From Kappaphycus alvarezii (Eukaryota; Rhodophyta; Florideophyceae; Gigartinales; Solieriaceae): 64,000 nucleotides of DNA. Every line of letters starts with the position of its first letter. Position 1 is the first letter of the stretch. The position numbers were made by a program, and so were the translations under genes. Below, piece after piece: positions 10,650 through 22,469 of this stretch. The stretch spans positions 372,001-436,000 of the forward strand of contig NADL03000487.1 of NCBI GenBank assembly GCA_002205965.3, written 5' to 3'. Under the pieces are notes generated by a model. That model was not told the origin of the DNA. It saw only the letters and a list, made by a program, of their open reading frames with translations, and did no database searches.

Positions 10650-12580
10650 TCCGGTTCCCTTTCTCCCGAGATCCATTATTGACCTCTCATTTTCAAAACT
10701 ATCGTGTATTTTTATCTCTCAACAAAAAGAAATCTTAAGCTCTTTTTCCTTTATGAATCCAAATTCACTGTACGGCTCCATTTTCTTTTTATTTTTGAAG
10801 ATTTGATCCTCCTTTTTCAAAAAGAAATCTTTCGACTAGTGATCTGTTTTTTCCTCCAAATTCAGTTCCGATATTTTATCGAGTAGATATTGTATTATTG
10901 CCCTGAACGCATGAAAATTCAAAGCCGCGACGTTGCCACACAATTTTTTCACCCAAACCTGTGAATTTTTCGATGAAATCGCCCAATTCAAAGATAGATA
11001 TGAATTTCGTTGAAGCAAAACACCTACCATCAACCAATCCATCTCCACAAATCTATTTTACCCTTAACATGGCCAACCTCCGCGCGTCCTTCACATTCTT
11101 CCAAGTTATCGGGAGCCACCTGTCCCCTTAAAGTCCTGGTCTTGATGGCCAATATGCCCAAAAACTACGAAGGCTATCATAGAAGGATGGGCCTGGAACG
11201 CATTCGAGAGTGGGTCTACCGTCACTGCTTCGAGGAGGCAGAGGAGATAAAGGAGTCGATGAAGGAGGAGGACACAATGGAGGAAGTAGAAGAGGAGGAG
11301 GCTGAGGGTGATAAGGAAGGATCACAAGGTGAGGAGGACTGGGTGGATGTGGGTTTTGGGGGCACAAAAGTCAATCCATGGTTGAACTGATGGTTGAAGC
11401 TTTCAGTGAGTGGACCGGAGCTTCTGACCGTGGTTTATATCGAGAATCATTCAGCGAGAGTGCCAATGAATGGTACGCAAACAATACTAGATTCAAACGA
11501 ATTCTAGAAGAACGGCCCCAGGGGCGTAGTACTACAAGGTTCTGAGAGTTCACTTAGCATATTACGGTAAGACTGACAGTACTGAACATAATTGAAGAGT
11601 TCCATTGATCCACTTGGCGAGATAGCAATAGGCACTTGCTGATTGGTCTTGCTGGGAAAGTACCTAGGAGTAGGCGAGGTATCCATAATGGTTTCGTTCA
11701 ATTGGCTCTGTGCTCTAAACAAGTTGCATCGGTGTCAGATTACAGCACAATAGTTGCACTTATGTCTCCTTACAGTGCTCATGTTGCACTGGTGCCTCTC
11801 TACAGTGCTCATGCCGTGTTTGAGGGCTATTGGCGGGATATGTTTACAAAAAGAATACTGCTGGGAATATTCGTCACAGTAGACTGATGGAGGCCACTGG
11901 TGTGCAACGGTGGAGATCTGCTGTATAGTGCGGAGGATAGAGTGAGGAATTAATCGTCATTTCTGACTCTTCTAGTGAAAACGAAGCGACGGTTGAAGAT
12001 GGTGAAGAGAGATGGGAATAGCCAAATATGTCCTAGGAGGCTATATATCATTATGGGCCGTTTCACGGAATTTATAGAGACTTCACTGGGGGACATATAT
12101 TTTGGAGGATTTATTTGGCTCTGATCTCGCAGGCTAATATTTTGAGGAGGAAGTATAGATATTCATCTTGATAATATCTGCTGTTAGTCTTTTTTGTCCA
12201 CAAAAATCCATTTAATACGTTTTGTGGTACTTAGCACATATATATATTATTGAGATCTTACGGCTAGCAAAAAAATCTATGTAAGCTGAGTAAACTGCTT
12301 CCTGTGGGACAGGGCAAGAAATTTGGGAGACAAATGTTAGTGCAGAATTAGGTAGTGCAGGGGTTAGAAGTCAACTTCTGCCCTAAGAAGCATTTCTTAA
12401 ACAATAGCCCCTGAGCACAGACAGTAGACGCTGTCTTTCTTATACTCCCTTGTAGCTCTTACTAATATTCTCTCATTCTTATAAACATAATTCGGTAGCA
12501 CTTTAGTCGCTTGAAACACCTCCGTCTTTTGAAAATCGGCTCTGAGAATGTAATTTTATGAAGATTTATCCCTAAAATCC
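10650..12580 (+). repeat. Copy 3 of the dominant LTR family, with an internal insertion
   Basis: The shared words (tgaatccaaattcactgtac, then cctcctttttcaaaaagaaa) lead to an ATG at 11069 and the acidic-protein motifs MANLRASF, GYHRRMGLERIREWVYRHC and a Glu-rich run. About 500 bp of unrelated sequence (roughly 11385-11890) then intervenes before the LTR resumes (cactggtgtgcaacggtgg, gtcatttctgactcttctag). The downstream TATA region (tctatgtaagctgagtaaac) is present near 12280, and the end near 12575 reads tttatccctaaaa. The inserted piece contains a ~31-bp near-duplication (tacagtgctcatgttgcact / tacagtgctcatgccg). The copy is broken in several places and its outer ends are approximate. Confidence 0.6.
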
Positions 12581-12629
12581 ACCATAAAACAGCTCAGCTG
12601 ACTGCTATTTCTTAATCGCCAGTTCTATC

Positions 12630-12910
12630 AAAGGTAGGCTTGTCCCCCTCCTCATCTCCACAATTGGAGTTTCGCATGTGGACGTCTAAAAGGAAGCTAA
12701 GCGAAGTTGCCCGCAATGTGAGAGTAAGGACAATGGAGACATTTAGGAAGGTTAAAGAAATTCCCACCCTAAGGCACTCCGCAGATGCATCTATATCCAA
12801 TGCTAAATGCCTGATGGGGGGCACGGGGGGTCCGTTTTATGCAACAGATAAGCTGGCTGATACACAGTCAACTTGTATCGTGGTAGTGAGCATGTGCAGT
12901 ACGTGAAAAA
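12630..12910 (+). mobile_element. LINE C-terminal fragment
   Basis: The plus-strand frame RKLSEVARNVRVRTMETF matches LTNVARNVAVRAMETHGKV at 16390-16440 and the minus-strand ELARTVATRAMERVSKV near 50530-50580. All three are the end of the same LINE open reading frame. The fragment is 5'-truncated. Confidence 0.5.
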
Positions 12911-12959
12911 ATGCGGCAGGCGCTTTAATTCTCCAGCAATTAGAGGGGGGGGTCAGTAA

Positions 12960-13520
12960 GCAGACAAGCCGCATTGGAGGTTACTGCCAATGCTGAGTGT
13001 CGCTCCCTCTTCTTGGTGCAGGAATACGTCTCGCGATCAGATTATATTCCAAATCGTCCCGAATGGACATTTACATACCCGCTGCCTACGGGCTTCACAG
13101 TACCGATATCGCCGTCGACGTTACTGTTGCCCAACCCTCCGCACGCCGCCACATTTCGCCAAGTACGGTCACCGCAGGCGCTGCCGCGATACTCACAGAG
13201 CGCGAGTAACATCGTCATTACGGCACTTACTGCAACCAAAACGATATCCTCCTCTCCGCCATTGAGATTGATATCAATGGCGCCTTGGGCGACGACGGCA
13301 AGGGTTTTTTCCGCCGCCTTGCTTCCTTCGCTGCTTCCCGTCGCGGTTCCTCCCCTCAACAAGAGCTCCGCGACTTCGTTACCCGTTTTGCGTTTAGTCC
13401 CCAAATAATGCAGGCGCGACAGGTTTCTACCCGCCGCCCACATCCGTAGTTGATTTATGAACACCCTCCGCACGCTTCTGTGCAACATTGTACAACCCAT
13501 AAAGATTTACCACCACCACC
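12960..13520 (+). mobile_element. LINE (family 3) 3' end with endonuclease-like C-terminus
   Basis: The plus-strand frame gives RMDIYIPAAYGLHSTDIAVD followed by VTVAQPSARRHISPSTV. The D-x-A-V-D-V-T-V-A-x-P pattern resembles the C-terminal restriction-like (PD-(D/E)XK-type) domain of many protist LINEs. Further on, GALGDDGKGFFRRLASFAA and SSPQQELRDFVTRFA precede the 3' UTR. The copy ends acaacccataaagatttacc followed by a short (acc)n tail. Close relatives lie in reverse at 26722-27600 and 52430-52640. Confidence 0.65.
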
Positions 13521-13980
13521 TAACCGACCACATCTTCCATGCATTAAAATTACCCAAAAATTTCCCCCTTAATGCACAAACGCCGTAAATGTACAACCTA
13601 TAAAGATTTGCCACACAGTAATTATCACTATGTCAGCATGGGCTGGACTTAGCGGTGAAGGCAACCGCAAAATCCCCACTTGTTTATTCCTGCAAGTGGA
13701 AACAGAGTTACCTACAACATTCAGTTATCGTTGTCGGACATCGGATAAATCTTCCAAAAGTAATACACCCAAACCTTTTCCCTCGTTATCATTGTCTTTG
13801 TCGAGGGCGTTACGTAACATAGGCCGCCGATGGTCTCCGCAGGTTCGTAAAGGCCTCTAATGCCCTCTTTCCCTCATCCCGTTCATCGTCACTATTACCT
13901 TTGAATAATGTTCGTGCACACGTGGATACAACCGACTACATCTTCCATACATTAAAATAACCCAAAATTCACCGCGTGTA
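13516..13980 (+). repeat. Cluster of LINE/SINE-like 3' tails
   Basis: Three tails follow one another: ccgaccacatcttccatgca with aaaaatttccccc (13520-13565), taaatcttccaaaagtaata with acacccaaacc (13743-13775), and gactacatcttccatacatt with aaataacccaaaattc (13932-13970). The shared core is ATCTTCCA, then TAAA, then ACCCAAA. Successive insertions next to each other's tails are likely. Confidence 0.45.
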
Positions 13981-14119
13981 AATATATTTGCGAAAAAATT
14001 ACTATTCAAGCCAGGTTTCGCGAGGCATGTCCCTCTCTGCTAATAGTTTTTGTTCCCCATCCGTTTTTATTTGTACAGTAAATGCAAGTACTGTAAGGAA
14101 ACCGTTATTGTATCTGGTT

Positions 14120-14290
14120 GATTGTACTGTACTGTACTGTACTGTACAGTACAGTACAGCACTGTTCGGTAATTTTGTGGATTGAGTAAACCACTCTTTT
14201 TACCGCATATACAGTATATGTAGAAATCATGCACGTACAATGTCCATACTGTACAGTACTGTACACTGTACAGTACAGTACTGCACCGTT
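14120..14290. repeat. Dense TACTG/CAGTA palindromic repeats
   Basis: Two blocks of alternating tactg and cagta units (about 14127-14162 and 14247-14282) can each fold on themselves and can pair with each other across an 85-bp spacer. The first block runs gtactgtactgtactgtac into gtacagtacagtacag, a nearly perfect inverted repeat. The spacer also has the palindrome catatacagtatatg. This looks like a hairpin-forming element or the ends of a small inverted-repeat transposon. No gene is present. Confidence 0.7.
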
Positions 14291-14801
14291 TTTTTTTCAG
14301 CCGAAGGGTCCTCCCCACCCAAAACCAAGTTACATATTTCCTTTATGACATGTCATCATATCCGTATTCATGTTTCGATTAGTTGAGTCGAATTTGTCTT
14401 CCAAGAATAAAAGACCTAAACCATCCCCCTGATGACGCGAGGACTTGCACTCCGGGAGCCTTTGCCCACGGATTACAAAGCATATTCATACTCTGCTCAA
14501 TTCTGGCAGGATAAGGAAGAAAGGAATATATGGTTAACTGTTCCTGAACGCAATCAAAGGGCGGCTCTCGAGAATGAACATGCATTGACGGAGTGAGATC
14601 AATAGAACAGTGTATATGAAGGTCAATTAAACAATTTTCCACCTTATCCTACGGGGCTTTCCAAGCGCCAAGTGAATGTTGATCCGAACTCTGCCAACCA
14701 GCTGTGAACAGATGTGAGCGGTTGAATAGACACTCCAAGTTGTTCCAACTTGGAGCTTTCGACAATAGGGATGAGTGCTATGTTCAAGCATTCCTGTTTA
14801 C

Positions 14802-14809
14802 TATAAAAG
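14802..14809 (+). promoter_or_regulatory. TATA box of the secreted DUF2135-like gene
   Basis: TATAAAAG lies 58 bp upstream of the first in-frame ATG (14867) and 103 bp upstream of the second (14912). Position and sequence fit a core promoter for this gene. Confidence 0.6.
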
Positions 14810-14866
14810 TAGCAACTGCACTCTCGGATAGCCTTGGAACTAGATACGCTAACCCCACAAAAAATC

Positions 14867-15909
14867 ATGACTTCTTCTACAGTCTCAAAGAATAGTCTTC
14901 GAACCAAAACAATGAAAGGTATTACTTTTCTTCTCGCTCTTATCATTGTTCCGACTGTTTTTTCCAGCCCTATTTACGATGATGGCTTCACACTACCCGA
15001 AAATGTATCCAGGTCTCGCACAATCCATGCCAATATGGATATAAGCACCAGTCAACGTCAACGGAGGATAGGACCATGTGGACAATTTTGTGCCTTTCGG
15101 ATGTGCAATTTCAACGGGGAACCATTTACCCTTCCAAGGGCAGCCTTTAGCATCCTCAATGGTCCCAACACTGCAAGTCTTCCCTACATCTGCAAGCCAG
15201 GGGCCAATATTGGCCATGTTCTAGGATCGCTTCCGGCAAGAGTATTTTACAGAGGCAACTTTGTTCCTCTATCCGCATTTTTCCCGCGCGGGCTTGACAC
15301 CCGATACACAGATAACTTTATTACAACAAGGGCAATCCCATATCTTCCCTGGTCCGGTATAGCCCCTAGGGCCGCCAGAGGGAACCAGTGGAAGTTTATG
15401 CACGACCGGTGTATGATCTTGCCCATCACGACTTATGAGGAGGTCGATCCTGATACTCAATTAGTACAGAGGAGGGTTCACACAACTGGCGACGGGAACA
15501 ATTGCGTCGCATTCCGTACAACGGCGCCTACGATTCATGTTGAACTTTTGTGGGACTCTTCCGATGATTTTGATCTTTTAGTGGAGGAGCCCGACGGAGA
15601 TGTTGTAGCGCATTACAACTGGCGCACAGAAGCTGGAAGACTAACTGGGACAATAATGTTGGTTTCTGCGACACCAACCTGAAGTTTGGGAGAGAAAATG
15701 TCGTGTACTTACCTGGTGGTCCAATTGAGAATGGGACATACACTGTGAGGGCAAGGCATTATCAAAGATGTGAACGAACCCCCGCAGTATGGCGTGTGCG
15801 GGTGATGATCAACGGGGTTGTCGTTCTGACTAAGCGCGGAGTGGCGTCCGATAACAGTCATGTCGGGGAGGAGGTGCTACGCACCACCTTTGAGTACCAG
15901 GAAGTTTGA
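14867..15909 (+). CDS. Secreted protein with DUF2135/YfaP-like domain (one frame change)
   Basis: There are two candidate starts. The ATG at 14912 gives a standard signal peptide (MKGITFLLALIIVPTVFSS); the ATG at 14867 adds 15 residues before it. The mature part is Cys-containing (GPCGQFCAFRMCNFNGEPF). From about residue 225 it shows WDSSDDFDLLVEEPDGDVV, the D-x-D-L-x-V-x-x-P-x-G pattern of DUF2135 (YfaP-like) domains. The domain continues in a second frame: WDNNVGFCDTNLKFGRENVV, ENGTYTVRARHYQRC and WRVRVMINGVVV, ending at 15909. The switch lies near 15640-15655, where the two conserved halves meet with a one-base offset; the first frame alone stops at 15682. This is either a frameshifted gene or a one-base assembly error. 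DUF2135 proteins are mostly exported, with no established reaction. The gene is unspliced as far as I can tell and has its own TATA box. Domain assignment is by motif only. Confidence 0.65.
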
Positions 15910-16044
15910 ATATCTGGAATGGATAATCTTACTGTGATGGTTGTGTCAGGATCTTGAAACTTAGCTGGCATGAGTAATCGATAGTAACTGAATATCATTA
16001 GAAGTTAGTGGGCATTCTCACTGGGCCTCACTAGCTCGCTACCA

Positions 16045-16510
16045 TCCCTGAATTTAGACGAAATTATTTTGATGCTTCACAATCGACCATCGATGCCACG
16101 TTCGTCAACCTCCTGGCGCCCTCCCACAGGAGGGTGCACACTTTTAATCTGCTCTCCTCCCTCAATGCGGCCGTCTCCACAACGCATAGAAAACATGAAT
16201 CATTACGCGTTTCTGTTTTCTCCTTTCCTTTTCTCCAAATTCCGTTTAGATTACCCCCGCTAGAAGTGTCAGACGACAAAGTAAACTACCCAATCTTCCC
16301 CCTTTTTCGCAACCTCCATGAGAGGTCGGCTCGTGCCTATCCCTATATCCACTCTCGGAGCTTGGCACCAAGACGCCTATAGGGTGCTAACCAATGTTGC
16401 GCGAAACGTGGCCGTTAGGGCAATGGAGACCCATGGAAAGGTCCAAACGGTATTTACCCAAAGTCACTCTGCCGTGGCCGTAATGTCTATGTTTACTTGT
16501 TGCAATTAAG
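16045..16510 (+). mobile_element. LINE (family 2) C-terminal fragment
   Basis: The plus strand encodes STIDATFVNLLAPSHRRVHT, then RLVPIPISTLGAWHQDAY and LTNVARNVAVRAMETHGKV. The same succession occurs on the minus strand at 50436-50800 (DITFVNPLAPSHARARAF, then RLVPVPILTLGGWHPVAF). Some unrelated sequence separates the two parts here. This is a 5'-truncated LINE end. Confidence 0.65.
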
Positions 16511-17234
16511 AGAGAGTGAATTGAAACTTGACCAAGATGTAGCTTGCTTGGAATTAGCAGACAGTGAATTGAAACCTGACTAGGAATAGCACATCAAAAC
16601 GCTAATTCAACTCTAGTGATACCGACAGTGACAAGCACCTCAACCTTCTAATTATACAGTCAAAGTAGTGTAAGAATCCAGCCATTGCTGATCATGAATA
16701 AACTTGTAGGAAAGGACCTCCGACCTCTTACTTGAACTAGCCAACTTGAGACTTGCTGCCGCTGCTTGGCTACAGCTTGTCGCCGCCGTGCAACGCAAAG
16801 AAGGTTGATCTAGCCTTCCCCAGCTTATTCATCCAACGCAGCATGCCTGCTGGCTAGCCTTGAGCAAGCTTTTAGGGAAAAATGAGGATGTACTAATGGT
16901 CAACTTCTAGGATAAGTCGGGCCACAACCGAACATATATTTCAAACATTAAAGGTCACTGTTCCGCAAATGCTAATGCAAAATTTCCCTATCTTCTACTC
17001 GCAGTAAACTGGCCCAAACTTAAGTGTACCAACCCATTCAAGTAAACCCCAAAAGCCCAAACATTCCAAGTCCGCGGTGAGCCCTCCGTATCTACAGAAA
17101 CCCTATCGCACCCCACCAATCGGTGATAAGCAGCCCCTATCTTCTATTTCCCGAATGAGTCTACAGGCAGTCTTTAAATGGTAAGGTTACTACGGACACG
17201 GCGATAGCTATGCGTTTGTCTATATAGGGTCTTG
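16511..17234. other. No gene; contains repeat scraps
   Basis: The only structure seen is a LINE-like tail (ccacaaccgaacatatatttc near 16922) and a copy of the interspersed repeat of 3661-3865 at about 17085-17215 (accaatcggtgataagcagc). A duplicated cagtgaattgaaac word occurs at 16508-16580. Confidence 0.35.
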
Positions 17235-18420
17235 TTAGGAAGCCTGTTCTTTTCTTAGGAAGGTATTAATCTCCAAAAACTTCTATCTTCTTCATTTTTG
17301 ACCTCGGATTCTCAAGAAAATCTTCCTGCCTATTTTCTTTTAGGACTTAGATCCTAAAAAGACTTTTCCCTTAGGAATTCAAATTCACTGTACGAGTCCA
17401 TTTTCTATTATATGTTTGAAGATTTGGTCCTCCTTTTTCAAAAAGAAATCGTTCGACTCGTGATCTGTCTTAACCTCCGAATTTAGTTCCGATATTTTAT
17501 CGAGCAGATATTACATAAGTGACCTGAATGCATGCAAATTCAAAGTCGCGACATTTCCTCGTATTTTTTATTTCGCCCATAACTATGAAGAGTTTCGAAG
17601 AATTCGCCTTATTTGAAGTTAGGTATGAACTTCGTTAAAGCAAAGCCCTTTCCATCAACTATTCCATCGCCTCACACCCCTTTTGCCCTTAATATGAACA
17701 ATCTCCGCCCGTTCCTCACCATCTACAAGTCATTCGAAGACCGCCATCTCCTCTGAGCCCTGTCCTTGATGGCAATATGACGAAAAAACTACGGAGACTA
17801 TCATAGAAGGATGGAGCGAGAATGCATTGGAAAGTGGTTCTACCGTCACTACTTGGAGGAGGTAGAGGAGATATAGGAGTAGGTAGCAGAAAAGGAGCTG
17901 TTTTAGAGGGCGCAGGAGAGACTGAGGGAGTAATACTTAATTCTGACTCATCTAGTGGGGAAGAAGCGACGGTTGAAGATGCTTAAGAGAGATTGGAAGA
18001 GCTGAATGTGCCCGAGGAGGCTATATATCAATATGTGCCGTTCGACGGAATTTATAGAGACTTCACTGGGGATATATATATTTTGGAGGATTTGTTTAGC
18101 TCTGATCTCGAAGGCTAAGATTTTGAGGTAGAAGTATAGATATTCATCTTGATAATATCCGCTGTTAGCCTTCTTTGTCCACAAAATTACATTTAATACG
18201 TATTGTGGTATTTAGTATATATATGTATTTTTGAGACCTGAGGGCTAGCAAAATAATCTATGTAAGCTGAGTAATTGTCTCCCAAATATTAGTGCAGAAT
18301 AAGGTAGTGCAGAGGTTAGAAGTCAACTTCTGCTCTCAGAAGCATTTCTTAAACACTAGCCCCTGAGCATAGACAGTAGACGCTGTCCCTTTTCTACTTT
18401 CTTGTAACCTCTCGCCCCTA
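17235..18420 (+). repeat. Copy 4 of the dominant LTR family
   Basis: This starts TGTTAGGAAGCCTG. It carries the acidic-protein block from an ATG at 17694 (MNNLRPFLTIYKS, then YGDYHRRMERECIGKWFYRH) and matches copy 3 closely through its 3' part (ggctatatatca, ggaatttatagagacttcac). The LTR TATA region (tctatgtaagctgagtaa) is near 18258. It stops short of the usual CCCCTATCA end. It is broken in several places. Confidence 0.6.
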
Positions 18421-19029
18421 AAGATGCCAGCCCTACAACACTACTTTACAGTGCACAGTATTCCAACAAAAGTACTCGAAAATAAATTTGGTAATACAGT
18501 TCCAGTGCAGCCAGCGCGGCATGCCACCTCAGCCAGCGCTGTAATAGTTTTCTGTTTTTTCCGCCAATTTTGACGAAATCAAACGAATTAAAAGTTTGAT
18601 CCCTTGTCCTAATCGCTCCCAAATGAACCCTTTCCGCCTTGAATAAAGATTCTTCTCTCTATGTATTAATATTACTACACACCAGTCCTCAAAAGCCTGG
18701 ATCACCGCAATATCCCCTCGTCCTCGGCGCCTCCTCTTCTTATGTAACGAACAATGTATAGTACGCTACAGGAGCTCTAGAGACGTGACTTCGCATCTCG
18801 GTTCCGAAGGGAAACATGCCCTCTGTTGCAAGTACGAAAATAACAAGACATACCACTATGATATCTGCCGCAACGCATTACACAGGTAATGTAAGGATAC
18901 CGGAACGCCTGGACTTCTTGAGTATCCCTTTAGGTCTATGTCACAGTTATCCTCTCTTCCGGCCCCAATTATAATAGACTTACACATCCCCGGCGCCCAT
19001 TGCCTTGAAACCATAGATACTGTATTTTG
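18421..19029. other. No gene recognised upstream of the Copia element
   Basis: Only short open frames occur. The interval might hold the decayed 5' LTR and leader of the Copia element that follows, but I could not find a matching second LTR to prove it. Confidence 0.25.
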
Positions 19030-22000
19030 AGCGCTCAGTGTCTTGGCAAGGTCAAGAATGCAAGAACGGGAAGTTCCTGTGCTATTCGCACATTTCACTC
19101 AACCCTCACTATAGAAAGTCAGGAGAGCAGGGAGAGATAAAGGATCTTTCTTCTAGATTCCTGTGCTTCGGACCATCAAGTATCGAATCTAGATTGGCTC
19201 CGAAGTCTCAGAGCGATATAGACCTATTGTACTTGGAGATAGTCGAAGGGTACAAGCCACCCGTATTGGTACCCTTGTATTGTGTACCTTTATCGGGGAG
19301 AGAGGTCAGTGCGAAGGGGTACTCGCTATTGGAAATTTTCTTGATGTAGTTGAGATACGTTGCAACCTTCTATCGTATTCTAAGCTGTGCGACCATGGAT
19401 ACAGCATCAGCATTGTAAATGGTTGGTGCAATGGGATGCTTCAAGAAACCATCCACTTTGTTGGGAGAAATGTAAAGGGAGTGTACGAAGTTTTTGCAAC
19501 ACCGATTCCGCTGGCACCGAGTTCAGGGTTTTCCGGAATTTGTCGAGCCGGAGAGAGAGGTGACGGAAAAGGAAAGACGTAGATCAAGCTTTGGCACGAA
19601 CGAATCGGCCACGCTAATGCAGAAAGTATCAGAGACATGTTTAGGTGCGGTACTTTTTGACTAGTCATGAGAACGAAACAAGCCGAGGATCTGCAAACAC
19701 CCGCCCAATTTGTGTCAATAGAAAACAGACAAAGCAGGTATTACGAATTAGGAGTCATAGGTCCAAGGAAAGAGGAGCAGTCATACACTCCGATGTATGC
19801 GTTCCGATGTGTATCGATTCATTTTCGGAGGTCGATACTTTGTTCTCGGGATATATGGTATGCACCCTGATTGCACGTAAACGCGAGGTTTCAGAACGTT
19901 TCAGGTCAATTCAGGTGAGGCTTGAAAGTAAATTTGAATCTCGCATCAAGCGTTTGCATTAAGATGGGGAAGGAGAGCATGTTGCTCTTGGTAACTACTT
20001 AGAGCAGCAGGGCATGGAGCAATCAATCTCTGCGCCGTACTCCCAAAAATTAATGGGATCGCGGATAAGGCGAATTGCATTATTGTTGAATGAGCACGAA
20101 GCATGCTAGAACATGCATACCTACTTCGCAAGTTCTGGGCTGAGGCATTCTTGCATGTTGCAAAGATTCGCAATTACTTCACGGCTCACTGCGATAAAAC
20201 TCACATCTCGATAGAGCTGAGTTCTGATCCGAAGCCAGATATATCCTACTTTAGGGTATTTGGTTGCTTGGTGTGGTATCCTACCCCCCAAAAAAATGTG
20301 AGTGTAATTTCACTTCTTTGCCTTTTTCTGAGAGCTGACAACTCGCAAAGAAGCTTCCAGCTATTACTGTACTTTACTGTTCAACCTAGAACTTGACCGT
20401 TATGTTTATGCACTGTACAGTGCTGTAAGCTTGAGGTGATCTACTTTCGATCATCTCAAGCAAGTTTAGGGTTAGACTCTCACCGTCGTCTACATGTCTT
20501 CTGGAAACTTCCTTTGATCAACAGAAAGCATCAGTCGACTCACCTTGAAGTCTATATAAGCCCCGGTCTGTCCCCATCTTCTACTTGAGTAAAGTTCCTT
20601 TCCACGTTCCACTCTCTCATCTCTCCATCTCGGTCCCTCACTCTTACTGCCCTTCTCTCTCTATCTACTGCTCTCCCGCTCTCTCCCTCACTCCTGTCTG
20701 GCTCCCTCGCTCCCGTTCTCTCGTTCTGTTCATCAAAAAAAATAGCAAAGCTGGAATCTAAGGAAAATTTGTAGTTGTGATGGGATGCTATGAAAATAGA
20801 CGGTATAAATTATGGATGTCATCCAGGAATATGGCAGTGGTATCTCGTGACGTATCTGTGGATGAAATTACGTTTCCAGCTCGGGACCAGAGCAATGCCA
20901 AGTCGCTGGAAGCATCGGCACTATTGGATGATTAAGATGAAGAATTTGATCCAAATCAAGGTCTCGGGGAGGTGGAGACCGTCTTGAATTAAGAGGCTGC
21001 AGAGAATAAAGGGTATATGACGGCAGAGATGGTGATCCTGATATCGCCGATTCAGGAGATGTATCACCTGAAATAAGAGAGGGAATGCTAATATATTATC
21101 CCCCATATGAAATTAAAGGCAATGATAGTCAAAGGGCGAGGGACATGACATTGTTACGGTACAGTCCCGATACCCAAGGTGGCAAACAAAAAAGCCCCGG
21201 CACTACACCTATGGCTCCGCAGCCATGGCAACTTCGATTGAGCCTGATCCAACTTCTCTCGAGCAAGCGCTGTCATTTCACGATGCCAATGAGAGGGGAA
21301 CAGTAGTAGGTACAGAGCTTGCTTCACTGCGTGACCACGGCACTTGGGAGGTCGTAACATAAGGTGTAGGATCCGCCCATTGATTACAAAGCTACTGTTT
21401 ATCAGGAAAAGGGACGAAACGAAATGTGTCGTAAGGCACAAAGCTCGCCTGTCCGTCAAGGGATTTGAGCAGGATCAAGTTGACAAAACTTTTGCATCTG
21501 TGGTAGACTTCTCAACCGTCGCATTTGTCGATCAATTGCTGTAATGGGTTCTTGTCACGTGGAGTAAATGGACAGTAAAACACAAGTTTTACACGGGGAC
21601 ATCGAGAGTGATGTTTACGTTTCTGCACTACTGAGCCTGGATCTGTGCCGCAATGATCAGGTACTAAAGCGTCGCCGAGTTCTGTATGGACTGAAGAAAG
21701 CTCCTGTTCTTTGGTATCGTAAGTGGGAATCAATTGTTCGTAAACTGAGTTTTCGACGATTGCAGTCAGACAGTTGCGCATATCGAAGAGATAACATAAT
21801 AATTCTCATACAGGTTGATGATATTATCTTGATTAGCAATTCAAAGGAAGCTATCCAGGAGATGACAAATGGGCTTGCTGTTGAACTGGATGTGAAGAAT
21901 CTAGGAAAGCTCCGATTCTTTCTAAGTGTGTTTTTATGCAGAATTAAGAGGGACATACTTGTCGCAACGCTACTACACAAGCGAGGTTTTGAAACGGTTC

Positions 22001-22330
22001 GGTATGGCAGACTGTAGACCAGTTAGCACACCCATGTATGAGGGGTTGTTGGGACAATTCGCCGTAATGGATCGGCCTCTAGTAGATGTCCACAACTATC
22101 AAGAACTTCTGGGCTGCTTATTCTTCCTGGAGACTAGGACACGGCCCAATCTATCTGCATCTATCGGAATCCTATGCAGATACACTGCCCCGCCAAGAAC
22201 GGTACATTGGAATGCATTGAAGAGGGGTTTGAGATATCGTAGAGGTAAAACGGACTATGCTCTTTGGATCCGCAGAAGCTGGGAAAAAGTGATCAGTGGA
22301 TACTGCGGTGCAGATTAGGGAGGCGACAAC
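19030..22330 (+). mobile_element. Ty1/Copia element, decayed (Copia-1)
   Basis: The parts run in Copia order. First is a protease-to-pre-integrase region (FLDVVEIRCNLLSYSKLCDH, then LWHERIGHANAESI). An integrase follows (FWAEAFLHVAK, then FRVFGCLVWYP and, past an insertion, MSSRNMAVVSRDVSVDE), then reverse transcriptase (VLYGLKKAPVLWYRKW, QVDDIILISNSKEA) and RNase H (YTAPPRTVHWNALKR). Integrase before reverse transcriptase defines Copia. No gag or LTR pair was identified. The element is broken in many places (of the order of ten) and is old. It is interrupted by a foreign solo LTR at 20297-20735. Confidence 0.8.
20297..20735 (+). repeat. Solo LTR (439 bp) of a separate family, inserted in Copia-1
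   Basis: The insertion starts TGTGAGTGTAATTTCAC and ends TCTGTTCATCA, with runs of A on both sides consistent with an AAAAA target duplication. It contains a TATA box (tctatataagcccc near 20549) and a long pyrimidine-rich tract of ctct and tccctc words. The Copia integrase reading resumes directly after it (AKLESKE), which supports the insertion boundaries. Confidence 0.7.
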
Positions 22331-22469
22331 TCAGATCGCAGTTCAACTACAGGATAAGTACTTCAAATTTGTACCACCCCAGTTTTGTGGAGAACTTAAG
22401 AGCAGAAAAAGGTGGTTCTATCGACTACAGAGGCTGAGTTTTCAGCACTATGTGAAGTTACAAAGATGG

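Noticed and set aside
13042-13500. Minus-strand 152-codon frame
   Set aside because: The plus strand in this interval carries conserved LINE C-terminal motifs; the minus-strand frame is a shadow in GC-rich coding DNA.
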